From Bacteroidota bacterium (GTDB lineage: Bacteria; Bacteroidota; Bacteroidia; B-17B0; Aurantibacillaceae), in contig JACQAK010000013.1 in assembly GCA_016194985.1 (NCBI GenBank), positions 62,001-126,000 on the forward strand: DNA of 64,000 nt. Direction: 5' to 3'. Positions 54,736 through 62,700 of this stretch are shown here, in pieces. The notes under the pieces are model-generated. The model ran no database searches, was not told the DNA's origin, and was given only the letters and a program-made list of their open reading frames with translations. Each line of letters begins with the position of its first letter. Position 1 is the stretch's first letter. Made by a program: the position numbers and the translations under genes.

Positions 54736-55083
54736 ATGGAAAACTTAATCATCAACAGAAAGCAAATTAGTTTAGAAAAAAACAAGGAATTCTCTTTTAA
54801 AATCCCTGTTTTATTTACCCCGATAGAATGTGAATTTATACTTGATAGAACAGACAATGAAACCGATGAAGAAGTTGTTGTGGTGTTTAAATTAAAATGC
54901 ACGAAAAGCGGATCAGAAAGCGAAAATAAACAACTTTCAGTTCAGGTGATTGAAAGAACAACCAGTTCATCACTTAAATACTTGGATTTACAAGGAGAAT
55001 TTTTACTTCTAAGTTGTACTGCAAATAAAAACATACAATTTGCCTTTAGTATCAGAAGAAATTTTTCAAGAACGATTATTTAA
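54736..55083 (+). CDS. Hypothetical protein
   Basis: The 115-residue protein is predicted soluble with several beta strands (FSFKIPVLF, CEFILDR, EVVVVFKLKC). No family was recognised and no signal peptide is visible. It converges with the histidine kinase gene, overlapping its 3' end by 4 bases. The reading frame is clean, but coding is supported only by length and ATG. Confidence 0.5.
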   Translation: MENLIINRKQISLEKNKEFSFKIPVLFTPIECEFILDRTDNETDEEVVVVFKLKCTKSGSESENKQLSVQVIERTTSSSLKYLDLQGEFLLLSCTANKNIQFAFSIRRNFSRTII

Positions 55084-55868
55084 ATTTTATTTTTTCTTTT
55101 AAACTCAATGGAAATGGTAGTTCCACTATTTTCATCGCTACGAAGAATAATCAACCCTTTATTTATTTCAACGATTTTTTTTATAATCGCTAAACCTAAT
55201 CCTGTAGTTGGTTCATTTTCAGTCCCCAATCTTTTAGCATTTGAATATGGCAGAAACAATTCTTTTTGCAATGTTGCCGGAATGCCTATCCCCGAATCCG
55301 TAATTTCAATAACAACACTGTTACTTAATGCATGGAGCTTCACTTGTATAAACCCTTTTCGAAGAGTAAACTTTATTGCATTCGAAAGTAAATTATCAAT
55401 AACTCTTTTAATATCATCGGGATTTACAAAACAAAAATTATCTTCGGAAGGTATGGATAGATTTATTTCAATGTCTTTGCTTTTGGCTAATAAATAGTGA
55501 ATTTGAGATTGATGTTTTACCAGATCATTTATTGAAATCCATGCACAAGTTTGACTATAATTCTTTTTTTGATTTAGTTTATCATTGAAAATAAAATCAT
55601 TGAGCATATTATTTCCTTGCTCACATACGGTATTGATCATCCTGCTGAATTCATGGAGGTCGGAAGCAGGTTGATGGGCTAATTTTACGGCAAGTAAAGA
55701 ATTCAAACCCGAAATTTTTGCGATTAATCCTTTTAAGTCATGCGCTACATGGTAAATACTTAACCCTTCTTTCCTTTCTTCTTTGAAGTGCTCCGTGTGC
55801 GATACTTGTCTTTCAATATCATCGATAGTTTTACTACCTACAGCATTATTGATTTCTTTTTTACTCAT
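55080..55868 (-). CDS. Soluble sensor histidine kinase
   Basis: From ATG 55868 the protein has 262 residues. It has an H-box (SIYHVAHDLKGLIAKISG, about 50-67), N-box (DNLLSNAIKFT), G1 (DSGIGIP) and G2 (TGLGLAIIKKIVEIN). It has no membrane segment or sensor domain, so it is a cytoplasmic kinase of the HisKA/HATPase type. The frame extends upstream to 55964, but that part runs through an inverted-repeat region and is unlikely to be translated. No response regulator lies next to it. Confidence 0.88.
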   Translation of the reverse strand: MSKKEINNAVGSKTIDDIERQVSHTEHFKEERKEGLSIYHVAHDLKGLIAKISGLNSLLAVKLAHQPASDLHEFSRMINTVCEQGNNMLNDFIFNDKLNQKKNYSQTCAWISINDLVKHQSQIHYLLAKSKDIEINLSIPSEDNFCFVNPDDIKRVIDNLLSNAIKFTLRKGFIQVKLHALSNSVVIEITDSGIGIPATLQKELFLPYSNAKRLGTENEPTTGLGLAIIKKIVEINKGLIILRSDENSGTTISIEFKRKNKI

Positions 55869-55920
55869 TTTGATTTTTTGGATGAACACCAAAAAATCAG
55901 CGCAGGCTAATTGTAATACT

Positions 55921-56036
55921 TGTATTCTGCGGGAGTCGAAGCCCGTACCTACAAAATAAAACAACGCCCACGCCTTCCCGTGAACGTTACTAAATTCCCC
56001 TGTAGGTATTGTGAATTTTCGACTTTTCAGAATACA
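55921..56036. repeat. 116-base nested inverted repeat upstream of kinase gene
   Basis: The outer arms TGTATTCTG (55921-) and CAGAATACA (ending about 56036), inner arms GTCGAA and TTCGAC, and central arms TACCTACA and TGTAGGTA pair in nested order around about 44 unpaired bases. The inner part resembles a tRNA T-arm (CGGG..TTCGACT..CCCG on the minus strand), but no whole tRNA fits. It could be a mobile-repeat copy or an integration site. Confidence 0.55.
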
Positions 56037-56258
56037 GAATAATTTAAGAAACGCTAATTTTTATATGTTGTGATTAATAGTTATGCCATAGATTTATTTT
56101 TGTTATTGTACACAGCAAATATAAGATTTTTGGGCATAAGTTTCTCGTCCCTCCGAATAACAATTTGAAAAACAATTGTTTAGGGAAGATTAAGAATGTA
56201 ATTTTTTAATGAAATTTATCTCCGACTACGTTTTAATTAAATAGAGATAATTTTCATT
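55965..56258. other. Gap between kinase gene and serine-recombinase element
   Basis: The first 70 bases hold the right half of the nested inverted repeat. The rest is AT-rich with no reading frame, promoter or RNA gene I can support. The left end of the serine-recombinase element probably lies here or just beyond. Confidence 0.35.
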
Positions 56259-56456
56259 TTATTCCCCCGGTAATCCTAACTTATCAAATATGTATTTTAC
56301 TTGTTTGGGATTGTAATACCAACCATATCGTTTGCCTAAATCTTCTTTGAAAGGCTCCAACCATGTGGTCATAGAGCGTACTCCAATTTTGTACAAGTCT
56401 GCTAATTCTTTTTTCGAATAAGGCTTAATTTCTAACACTTCATTTTTTTCTTTCAT
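56259..56456 (-). CDS. Small DUF4248-like helix-turn-helix protein
   Basis: The 65-residue protein reads YSKKELADLYKIGVRSMTTWLEPF, a helix-turn-helix-like start, then KRYGWYYNPKQVKYIFDKLGLPG. The layout matches Bacteroidota DUF4248 proteins, which often sit in mobile elements. It may regulate the element or act as a recombination directionality factor. It is divergent from the other small genes of the element. Confidence 0.72.
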   Translation of the reverse strand: MKEKNEVLEIKPYSKKELADLYKIGVRSMTTWLEPFKEDLGKRYGWYYNPKQVKYIFDKLGLPGE

Positions 56457-56845
56457 ATCCGGGTAGGACGTTAGAGCTATAAATCCGTTGCGTTTTTTCT
56501 GCTAAATACTGTTAAGGTTTATACCCTTTTCGAGCATCTAAGTTGGTTTTCAGTCAACGAGAGTTAACGAAACGCAATAAGAGTGAACGAGAGTGATCCA
56601 TTTCAATCGAGTAAGCATATCGATCAATAATATAACATATGAGTTAACGAAACGACAACTTTCGGAAGTTGCCAAAAAAGAGTAGTTGAGATTTGTACCG
56701 TAAACTACTATAAGAGCATTTAAAAAATATGCGATAAAATATACTCTTATTGACGATGAAAAATTAAACAAGAATAGAATATGCGGTAAAATATGCGCTA
56801 AATATACAGTAACTGATTATAAACATGTAAAAAAAGGAGGACAAG
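56457..56845. other. Element control region with two direct-repeat sets
   Basis: The gap between the divergent DUF4248-like and 140-residue genes holds two repeat sets and a CAACTT/AAGTTG hairpin with a TCGG loop (56656-56671). Set 1 is GAGTTAACGAAACG at 56561-56574 and 56641-56654, with related AACGAGAGT copies between. Set 2 is ATATGCG(A/G)TAAAATAT at 56727-56742 and 56779-56794 plus a related copy at 56791-56807. It ends with a strong AAAGGAGG. Likely operators, iterons or recombinase sites. Confidence 0.6.
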
Positions 56846-57268
56846 ATGAGTAATACAACTGAAAACAAAGAGCAAACACAGCAAAACAAAGATAAAAAAA
56901 CAGAAGAACCGAAAGATTGGTTGGAACTAATTCAAGATTTTATAAAAAACCCGGTTACAACCGGAATAACAGGACTCGCTGCCGGATATCTTTTAGGAAC
57001 ATATAAAGCAAGTAAAGATATAGAAGCCATAAAAGCGGAGCATAAAGAACAAATGAAAGAACAGAATGATTTATTTAAACTCTTAGTAAAAGAAATAAGA
57101 GTTAACAATAAACTTTTGGCTTCAAAACAACACCAAGCATTACTATCCGCTGAAGATGAAAGCGATGATGAAGATGGCAACACACTTGAGATGGTAGAAG
57201 ACGCAAAATCCAAAGTATATAATTACAAGCCTAAAACAAAAAAAAGAATATTTGAATTTAAAGCATAG
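56846..57268 (+). CDS. Element protein with membrane segment and coiled coil
   Basis: The 140-residue protein has a charged N-terminus, a Gly/Ala hydrophobic segment (PVTTGITGLAAGYLLGTY, about 36-53), a Lys/Glu coiled coil (about 55-90) and an acidic then basic tail. It is preceded by GGAGG 5 bases before the ATG, unusual for this window. No family recognised. It begins the small-gene row of the serine-recombinase element. Confidence 0.65.
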   Translation: MSNTTENKEQTQQNKDKKTEEPKDWLELIQDFIKNPVTTGITGLAAGYLLGTYKASKDIEAIKAEHKEQMKEQNDLFKLLVKEIRVNNKLLASKQHQALLSAEDESDDEDGNTLEMVEDAKSKVYNYKPKTKKRIFEFKA

Positions 57269-57282
57269 GAGAATAAAAGCAA

Positions 57283-57543
57283 ATGAAAACCACAACAGAA
57301 AAACAACACATAAAAATTCCGATTGAATTATTTTTAGATGTCTGCAAAATGATCCGCACTGGAAATTTAAATAATAAAATAACCGGAAGCAATGAAGCAA
57401 CAGGAGAAGTGCTATTGGAATTATCCTTTTCAAAAGGAAATAAAATTCAAAATGATGCGCTACAAAACATTTATGAATCTGTGAGTGAATGGAACGAACA
57501 GCGATATGGAGATGAAAATCCGGATGAGATCGCGCTTAATTAA
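57283..57543 (+). CDS. Small element protein of unknown function
   Basis: The 86-residue protein is mixed alpha/beta, starting with IKIPIELFLDVCKMIRTG. It is 14 bases after the previous gene, so probably in the same transcript. No family recognised. Confidence 0.6.
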   Translation: MKTTTEKQHIKIPIELFLDVCKMIRTGNLNNKITGSNEATGEVLLELSFSKGNKIQNDALQNIYESVSEWNEQRYGDENPDEIALN

Positions 57544-57572
57544 TGGAAATAAATATTTTAAAATAAAACAAA

Positions 57573-58304
57573 ATGAACTGTTTATATTGCAATAAACCCA
57601 TAGAAGGAAAACGAAACACAAAAAGGTATTGTGGTAATACCTGCAAACAATACGCCTACTTAAAAAGAAGTTTTTCTATTCCTTCAGATAGTCTTTCGAT
57701 ATCACTAAGTGAGCCTGAAAATTCATCGAACCCCAAGGAACATTTTCAAAATATAAATAACACTTACAACAAACCAACAGCACAGCATGTATATAGAAAA
57801 CAAGTAACTCAACAGGAGTACCAATATATTAATGCTGATATTTTGGATCGGATTCAAGGCGGGTATGTTTCCTTAACTATAACAAGCGATTATTTTACAA
57901 ATCAAAACACTTCTGCATTTGCGTATATCATACCACGGATTCGATGCATTATCGAAAATCTATTTCAGTTAAGTTATAAAAGAAAGCTATATTATAAAAC
58001 AGCCATCACCATTTGTAGAGCTGTTGAAGAAATGCTTTTACCGGAACATATTGGTCAGCTACCTTGTGATTTTCCTTTTTTGGAAGATCTTAAAAAAATG
58101 CGAGAACAGTTTATTCCGATGGCAAACTATTTAAAAGAGGATAAAGAAGGAGTTAAATTTCGGTTGACAAAGTCTGTAATTGTCAGGTATATTCTTATTC
58201 TAAACCTTCTCAGAAATTGCACTAAAAAGGAGCCGTTTATGGTATTATTCCCTGAATTATACAAATCCAACACCCCTGCAAAGCCCAACACAGTAGCGGC
58301 TTAG
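57573..58304 (+). CDS. Zinc-ribbon protein of serine-recombinase element
   Basis: The 243-residue protein opens with CLYCNKPIEGKRNTKRYCGNTC (C-x2-C…C-x3-C, residues about 3-24), a four-Cys zinc finger. It has a Ser/Asn-rich linker and a helical C-terminal region. The knuckle resembles DUF2116-like fingers. It may bind DNA for the element; no function assigned. Confidence 0.65.
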   Translation: MNCLYCNKPIEGKRNTKRYCGNTCKQYAYLKRSFSIPSDSLSISLSEPENSSNPKEHFQNINNTYNKPTAQHVYRKQVTQQEYQYINADILDRIQGGYVSLTITSDYFTNQNTSAFAYIIPRIRCIIENLFQLSYKRKLYYKTAITICRAVEEMLLPEHIGQLPCDFPFLEDLKKMREQFIPMANYLKEDKEGVKFRLTKSVIVRYILILNLLRNCTKKEPFMVLFPELYKSNTPAKPNTVAA

Positions 58305-58343
58305 CCCGACTTTTATGTGTGGAACTAATTGTTTAACTTAGCT

Positions 58344-58604
58344 ATGAAACACCAAATGAAAGAAAACGAAACAACTGAAATTGAAAATGAGAATAAAAAT
58401 ATACTTACGCTTGAAAAGGCAAGAGAACTTTTAGGAGAGAATGATATAAGTGATGAAAAACTGGAGATGATAATTAGTAATATAAAAGTATTTTGTAAAG
58501 TAGCCTATGAAATGTATTGCGAAGAACAGAATAAAAAAATGGATAATGAACAAGATACTATAATTGAACTTCATTCAAATCAAGAATTAAAAGAAGCTGC
58601 ATAA
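58344..58604 (+). CDS. Small helical element protein
   Basis: From ATG 58344 (a TTG at 58329 is less likely) the protein has 86 residues, acidic and helical (LTLEKARELLGENDISDEKLEMIISNIKVFCKVAYEMY). It is the gene immediately before the serine recombinase. It might be a recombination accessory factor; no family recognised. Confidence 0.6.
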   Translation: MKHQMKENETTEIENENKNILTLEKARELLGENDISDEKLEMIISNIKVFCKVAYEMYCEEQNKKMDNEQDTIIELHSNQELKEAA

Positions 58605-58647
58605 TTAAATAAAAAAAGAATAACAGAAATTAAAAGCAAATAAAAAT

Positions 58648-60213
58648 ATGTCAGACGATAATCAATTATTTAAAATGTTTTCAAAGGGAAAAAAGAATAT
58701 CCGCTTTGAAAATGACGACTGTGTTATTTACACCCGTGTATCAGGAGCCAAACAATTAGATGGCTTGAGTCTTGAAACTCAACTAAAGGGCAACGAAGAA
58801 TATGCCAAGAGACATAAGCTCATCGTGCGTGAACGGTTTGGTGGTACGTATGAAAGTGCTGCTACCGATGAGAGAAAAGAATTTCAACGGATGATTAAAT
58901 ACATTAAAACATCAAAGCATAAGATTTCAAAAATACTTGTTTATAGCTTAGAGCGATTTTCACGAAGCGAAAATTCTATTTGGTTAAGTGGTCAGCTAAG
59001 AAAATTGGGGACAGAGATTGTCTCGGTCACACAACCAATTGATACTACAAACCCTGCTGGAATTATGCAACAAAAAATGTTGTTTCTATTTGGAGAATTT
59101 GATAATCAACTCCGAAGACAAAAAAGTATGGCGGGTGTAAAAGAACGATTACTTAAAGGAGAATGGTGCACGAAGCCTCCCATCGGATATGATATACTGA
59201 GAACCAATGGAGAGAAGAAAATTATTTTAAATGAAAAAAGTAAAATCATTAAAAAGATGTTTGTGTGGAAAGCAGAAGAACGCTTACCTAATGAACAAAT
59301 CAGAAAACGTCTTGCAAATTTAAATTACAATTATGACCTCAGAAGAATCTCTGAAATATTACGAAACCCATTCTATTGTGGCATTATGGTTCACAAGGCT
59401 TTAGAGGGAGATGTATTGGAAGGTAAGCATGAAAAGCTGATCACTAAAAATATGTTTTTGCAAGTCAACGGAATATTAAATGAAAAGAAACTCGGTTTAC
59501 AAACTCGAAAAGAACGAAAAGAAATTGCATTAAAACGTTTTGCACTATGTGAAGCCTGTTATCAACCAATGAGGGGATATATTGCCAATAGCTGTGATAC
59601 TCCTTATTACAAGTGCAACACACCTAATTGTAAATGCAACCGTAATGCAGATATAGTAAATACCAAATTTGAAAACCTAATAGCAGGCTATAAAACTAAC
59701 GTCATTTACGATAAATTAATTCATCAGCAATTAAAATACACTTTTACCCAAATGAATGCCTCCACCGAGGAGAATCAAGCCTCAGCAAAGGCTAAAACAG
59801 CCGATTTAAGCCATAATTTGGAGCGTTTGGAGGAACGGTTTATCCTTGAGGAGATAACGGGCGAACTTTACCAAAAATACAAAACCAAGTTTGAAAAGGA
59901 AAGGGACGAAATTGAGCTACAAATCAGTAAAAACAAAATTGAGATGTCGAAGTTGGATGGCTACATCAACTACACGTTGAATCTTTCCCTAAACCTTCGT
60001 AAAATGTGGGCTTCCGGGGATTATACTCAGCGACAGGAACTGCAAAACACCTTCTTTCCCAAAGGAATTACCTATAATCGGCAAAAAGACGAATGTCGAA
60101 CTATAGAAACCAACGAATTTTTAGAAGAAGTCTCTGATTTATCAGGGACTTTTGCTACTTTTAGCCCGACTCAATTACAAAACTTTAAACCCAGTCCGAG
60201 TTGGGCAGGCTGA
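58648..60213 (+). CDS. Large serine recombinase
   Basis: The 521-residue protein has a resolvase catalytic domain with Ser in YTRVSGAKQLDGLSLETQ (about 33) and VYSLERFSRS, then a recombinase domain (about 180-300). A zinc ribbon (CEACYQPM … CNTPNCKCN, about 305-335) and a long coiled coil (about 370-450) follow. This is the layout of large serine integrases that insert phage or mobile elements at specific sites. The last residues run into a REP-like hairpin, so the natural C-terminus may be slightly altered. It is the integrase of the 56259-60213 element. Confidence 0.93.
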   Translation: MSDDNQLFKMFSKGKKNIRFENDDCVIYTRVSGAKQLDGLSLETQLKGNEEYAKRHKLIVRERFGGTYESAATDERKEFQRMIKYIKTSKHKISKILVYSLERFSRSENSIWLSGQLRKLGTEIVSVTQPIDTTNPAGIMQQKMLFLFGEFDNQLRRQKSMAGVKERLLKGEWCTKPPIGYDILRTNGEKKIILNEKSKIIKKMFVWKAEERLPNEQIRKRLANLNYNYDLRRISEILRNPFYCGIMVHKALEGDVLEGKHEKLITKNMFLQVNGILNEKKLGLQTRKERKEIALKRFALCEACYQPMRGYIANSCDTPYYKCNTPNCKCNRNADIVNTKFENLIAGYKTNVIYDKLIHQQLKYTFTQMNASTEENQASAKAKTADLSHNLERLEERFILEEITGELYQKYKTKFEKERDEIELQISKNKIEMSKLDGYINYTLNLSLNLRKMWASGDYTQRQELQNTFFPKGITYNRQKDECRTIETNEFLEEVSDLSGTFATFSPTQLQNFKPSPSWAG

Positions 60214-60253
60214 GCGGAGTCGAAGCCTTCATAAACCCTTCGACTCCGCTCAG
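60210..60253. repeat. REP-like hairpin at serine recombinase 3' end
   Basis: CTGAGCGGAGTCGAAG (60210-60225) is perfectly complementary to CTTCGACTCCGCTCAG (60238-60253). This GC-rich 16-bp stem overlaps the recombinase stop codon. The same kind of repeat is common in Bacteroidota genomes and may act as a terminator or REP element. Confidence 0.75.
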
Positions 60254-60324
60254 GGAGACAAGATTTTCTTTTCTCACATGGCAGACGATTCTATACACAT
60301 ATGGAACAAATTATAAAAAACAAA

Positions 60325-60391
60325 GAGGTTGTTGAAAAACATATACTATAAAAGTTTTAGTTAAGTCATATTATATTTTTTAGACAACCTC
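60325..60391. repeat. Imperfect inverted repeat upstream of DUF779 gene
   Basis: GAGGTTGTTGAAAAA at 60325 is the near-complement of TTTTTTAGACAACCTC ending at 60391, with AT-rich near-complementary sequence between. The 67-base unit resembles terminal inverted repeats of small insertion-sequence-like elements, or a long terminator/leader hairpin. It ends 25 bases before the DUF779 ATG. Confidence 0.5.
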
Positions 60392-60416
60392 CTTTATAAT
60401 CAACATTCAACTCATC

Positions 60417-60797
60417 ATGACAACAGTAAAACGAATTTTAGTAACTCCTGCAGCCAGTGAATTAATTACATTACTAAGAGTAGGATTTGGGGATCTGGTG
60501 TTTCATCAAAGCGGAGGCTGCTGTGATGGCTCTTCTCCCATGTGCTTTCAGAAAGATGAATTCAAGATCGGTAATAGTGATGTTGGGTTAGGTTATGTAG
60601 GTGGGTTCGAATTCTGGATGAGTAAAGATCAATTTGAATACTGGCAACATACCGAATTAACCTTAGATGTGGTGAATGGCAGAGGCGCCAGTTTTTCATT
60701 GGAAATACCAACCAGTAAACGTTTTCTCATTCGTTCAAGAATATATACTGAAGAAGAAATGAATCATCTGGAACCCTTATTTTATAAAAAAGATTAA
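60417..60797 (+). CDS. DUF779 family protein
   Basis: The 126-residue protein has the DUF779 pattern HQSGGCCDGSSPMC then FWMSKDQFEYW. Conserved cysteines suggest metal or thiol chemistry, but the function is unknown. Genes of this family are often next to an aldehyde dehydrogenase of the AldB/ExaC type, as with Rv0458/Rv0459 in Mycobacterium tuberculosis. Here the only aldehyde dehydrogenase is 34 kb upstream at 24863-26368, across an accessory region. It ends 3 bases before the convergent hydrolase gene. Confidence 0.9.
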   Translation: MTTVKRILVTPAASELITLLRVGFGDLVFHQSGGCCDGSSPMCFQKDEFKIGNSDVGLGYVGGFEFWMSKDQFEYWQHTELTLDVVNGRGASFSLEIPTSKRFLIRSRIYTEEEMNHLEPLFYKKD

Positions 60798-60800
60798 AGG

Positions 60801-61838
60801 CTAGACCAATTCCCACCAATTTCTGAATGAGTAACTATCATTCAATACTACCGATTCACCTATCATCGGCGTAACAACCGTGACATTTAATTCTTCTGCT
60901 TTTTTCAAAACACGTTTAATTGGCTCATCCCAATCATGCATGGCCAAAGCAAATTTACCCCAATGAATAGGAAACAACACTTTTGACTTTAAATCAACAC
61001 TGGCCTGCACGGTCTCTTCCGGCATCATATGAATATGAGGCCACAAAGCATTGTATTGTCCCGATTCCAACAAGGCTATATCAAAAGGTCCGTGCTTTTC
61101 TCCAATCTCTTTAAAGTGTGAATCATATCCTGAATCACCACCTAAATAAATGGATTGTGTTTTTGTTTTTAAAACATACGACGCCCATAACATTTTAGAA
61201 CGCACCATTGTTCGTCCTGTATAATGTCTTGCCGGAGCCGCCGTAATCACTACATCATTAAAGAACGTATGAGATTCCCACCAATCCAATTCAGTAATTC
61301 CTGATTCATGAAAACCCCAGTGTTCTAAATGCGAACCAACACCAAGCGGACAACATACCTGTTTTACTTTAGAATGCAACAATCTCAACGTTTTATAATC
61401 TAAATGATCGTAATGATCATGAGTCAATAATAACAAATCTATAGGAGGCATATCCTCGGCAGAATATTCATTAGCGCCTTTAAACGCTTTGATCATAAAC
61501 GAAAACGGAGAAGCATTTCCGCTAAATACAGGATCCACTAAAATAGTTTTGCCATTAATTCTTAATAAATAAGACGAGTGCCCAAACCACACAATTGTTG
61601 GTTCATCAGAATGCAGTTCGTTCAAATTGGTCTTAACAAAAGGAAGTGTCTGCTTAGGTTCCGCATTTTTAGACTTGCTCAAAAACTCTTTCCCTGTTTT
61701 AAAAAACGAGCTATCCTTTGATAATTGTTGAGTAGGAGATAAATTTTGAAAGGCATTATGCTTATAGTTAGGCGATTGTTTAATACGCTCTAAGCGTTTC
61801 CCTGAGGGATTTTTACCTAATGATTTTAAAAGTGACAT
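60801..61838 (-). CDS. Metallo-beta-lactamase-fold hydrolase (UlaG/NAPE-PLD-like)
   Basis: The 345-residue protein has WFGHSSYLLRINGKTILVDP, the metal-binding LLLTHDHYDHLDY (HxHxDH, about 140-150), APARHYTGR and LGGDSGYD, and a C-terminal FPIHWGKFA. This matches the NAPE-PLD/UlaG-like branch of the MBL fold. It binds two metals and hydrolyses phosphodiester or lactone bonds; the substrate is unknown. Location is probably cytoplasmic. Confidence 0.9.
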   Translation of the reverse strand: MSLLKSLGKNPSGKRLERIKQSPNYKHNAFQNLSPTQQLSKDSSFFKTGKEFLSKSKNAEPKQTLPFVKTNLNELHSDEPTIVWFGHSSYLLRINGKTILVDPVFSGNASPFSFMIKAFKGANEYSAEDMPPIDLLLLTHDHYDHLDYKTLRLLHSKVKQVCCPLGVGSHLEHWGFHESGITELDWWESHTFFNDVVITAAPARHYTGRTMVRSKMLWASYVLKTKTQSIYLGGDSGYDSHFKEIGEKHGPFDIALLESGQYNALWPHIHMMPEETVQASVDLKSKVLFPIHWGKFALAMHDWDEPIKRVLKKAEELNVTVVTPMIGESVVLNDSYSFRNWWELV

Positions 61839-61912
61839 GATTTCATTTTATTATATTGTTGTCAGTTCGAACGTAGTCAAGCACTAAACTAAATACGAAG
61901 AGCACTTCTCTC

Positions 61913-61926
61913 CCGATAACTATCGG
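61913..61926. repeat. Short hairpin repeat CCGATA-AC-TATCGG
   Basis: Perfect 6-bp inverted repeat in the 115-base gap between the LytTR gene and the hydrolase gene. This motif is a common small repeat in Bacteroidota intergenic DNA and may be part of a REP-like unit (61861-61935). Confidence 0.45.
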
Positions 61927-61953
61927 AATACTTAAAGAGACATAAACTGATTA

Positions 61954-62700
61954 TTAAACCCCCAGTGTTTCTTTTAACTTAGAATAGCCTGTGCGGCTCA
62001 ACGGAATTTTCTTTCCACTTTTTAAAAGCACCACATAGGTATTCTTTTCCAATGGCTCAATTTTAGTGAGCTGTTGCAAATTGATAATGAACGAACGATG
62101 TGTTCTGAAAAACAGTGCGGGGTCTAATACCTGCTCATAATAATTCATTGTTTTCTTTTTCAGGTAGTAGGTGTCTTTTGTAAAGATCTTCACATAATCG
62201 TCATAGGCCTCTATATACATCACATCAGCCATAGGCACGATACGGATATCGCTTCCGTTCTTTACCACGATTCTGTTTTTTTCGTCTGGTTGCTTAGTCG
62301 TGTTTTCCAAAAGTGTTTGAAGATTTTTCTCGGAAGTATGAGTGGTACTATTTTTTGATTTCCATTTTTCAAGAGCTAAATCAAAACGTTCTTTACTAAA
62401 GGGTTTTAATAAATAATCAATGGCGTTGGCTTCAAAGGCTTTAATAGCATACTCGTCAAAGGCTGTTGTGAAAATGACTGAAGGTGTCGTATCCAATAAT
62501 TCCAACATTTCAAAACCATTAATCTTAGGCATTTGTATATCCAAAAAAATCAAATCAGGTTTATGTTGCATGATAGCTTTCACTCCCTGAAATCCATCAT
62601 TACATTCTGCTACAATTTCAATAGATGGGTGTTGCTGAATATATTCAACCACCAAACTGCGAGCTAAAGGCTCATCATCTATAATCACTACTTTACTCAT
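61954..62700 (-). CDS. LytTR-family response regulator
   Basis: The 248-residue protein has an N-terminal receiver domain with phosphorylatable Asp in LIFLDIQMPKINGFEM (about 54) and Lys in LLKPF. A C-terminal LytTR DNA-binding domain follows (about 140-245, IEAYDDYVKIFTKDTYYLKKKTM and FFRTHRSFIINLQQL). It overlaps the sensor kinase gene by 4 bases (ATGA), so it is its cognate regulator. Targets are unknown. Confidence 0.94.
   Translation of the reverse strand: MSKVVIIDDEPLARSLVVEYIQQHPSIEIVAECNDGFQGVKAIMQHKPDLIFLDIQMPKINGFEMLELLDTTPSVIFTTAFDEYAIKAFEANAIDYLLKPFSKERFDLALEKWKSKNSTTHTSEKNLQTLLENTTKQPDEKNRIVVKNGSDIRIVPMADVMYIEAYDDYVKIFTKDTYYLKKKTMNYYEQVLDPALFFRTHRSFIINLQQLTKIEPLEKNTYVVLLKSGKKIPLSRTGYSKLKETLGV

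Noticed and set aside
55869..55964. N-terminal extension of the histidine kinase
   Set aside because: It runs through the nested inverted repeat and has no domain; ATG 55868 gives a complete kinase.
55921..55980. tRNA or tmRNA 3' end on the minus strand
   Set aside because: Only a T-arm-like segment fits; no acceptor, anticodon or D-arm partner was found.
56561..56807. CRISPR array
   Set aside because: The repeats are short, few and irregularly spaced, without uniform spacers or cas genes.
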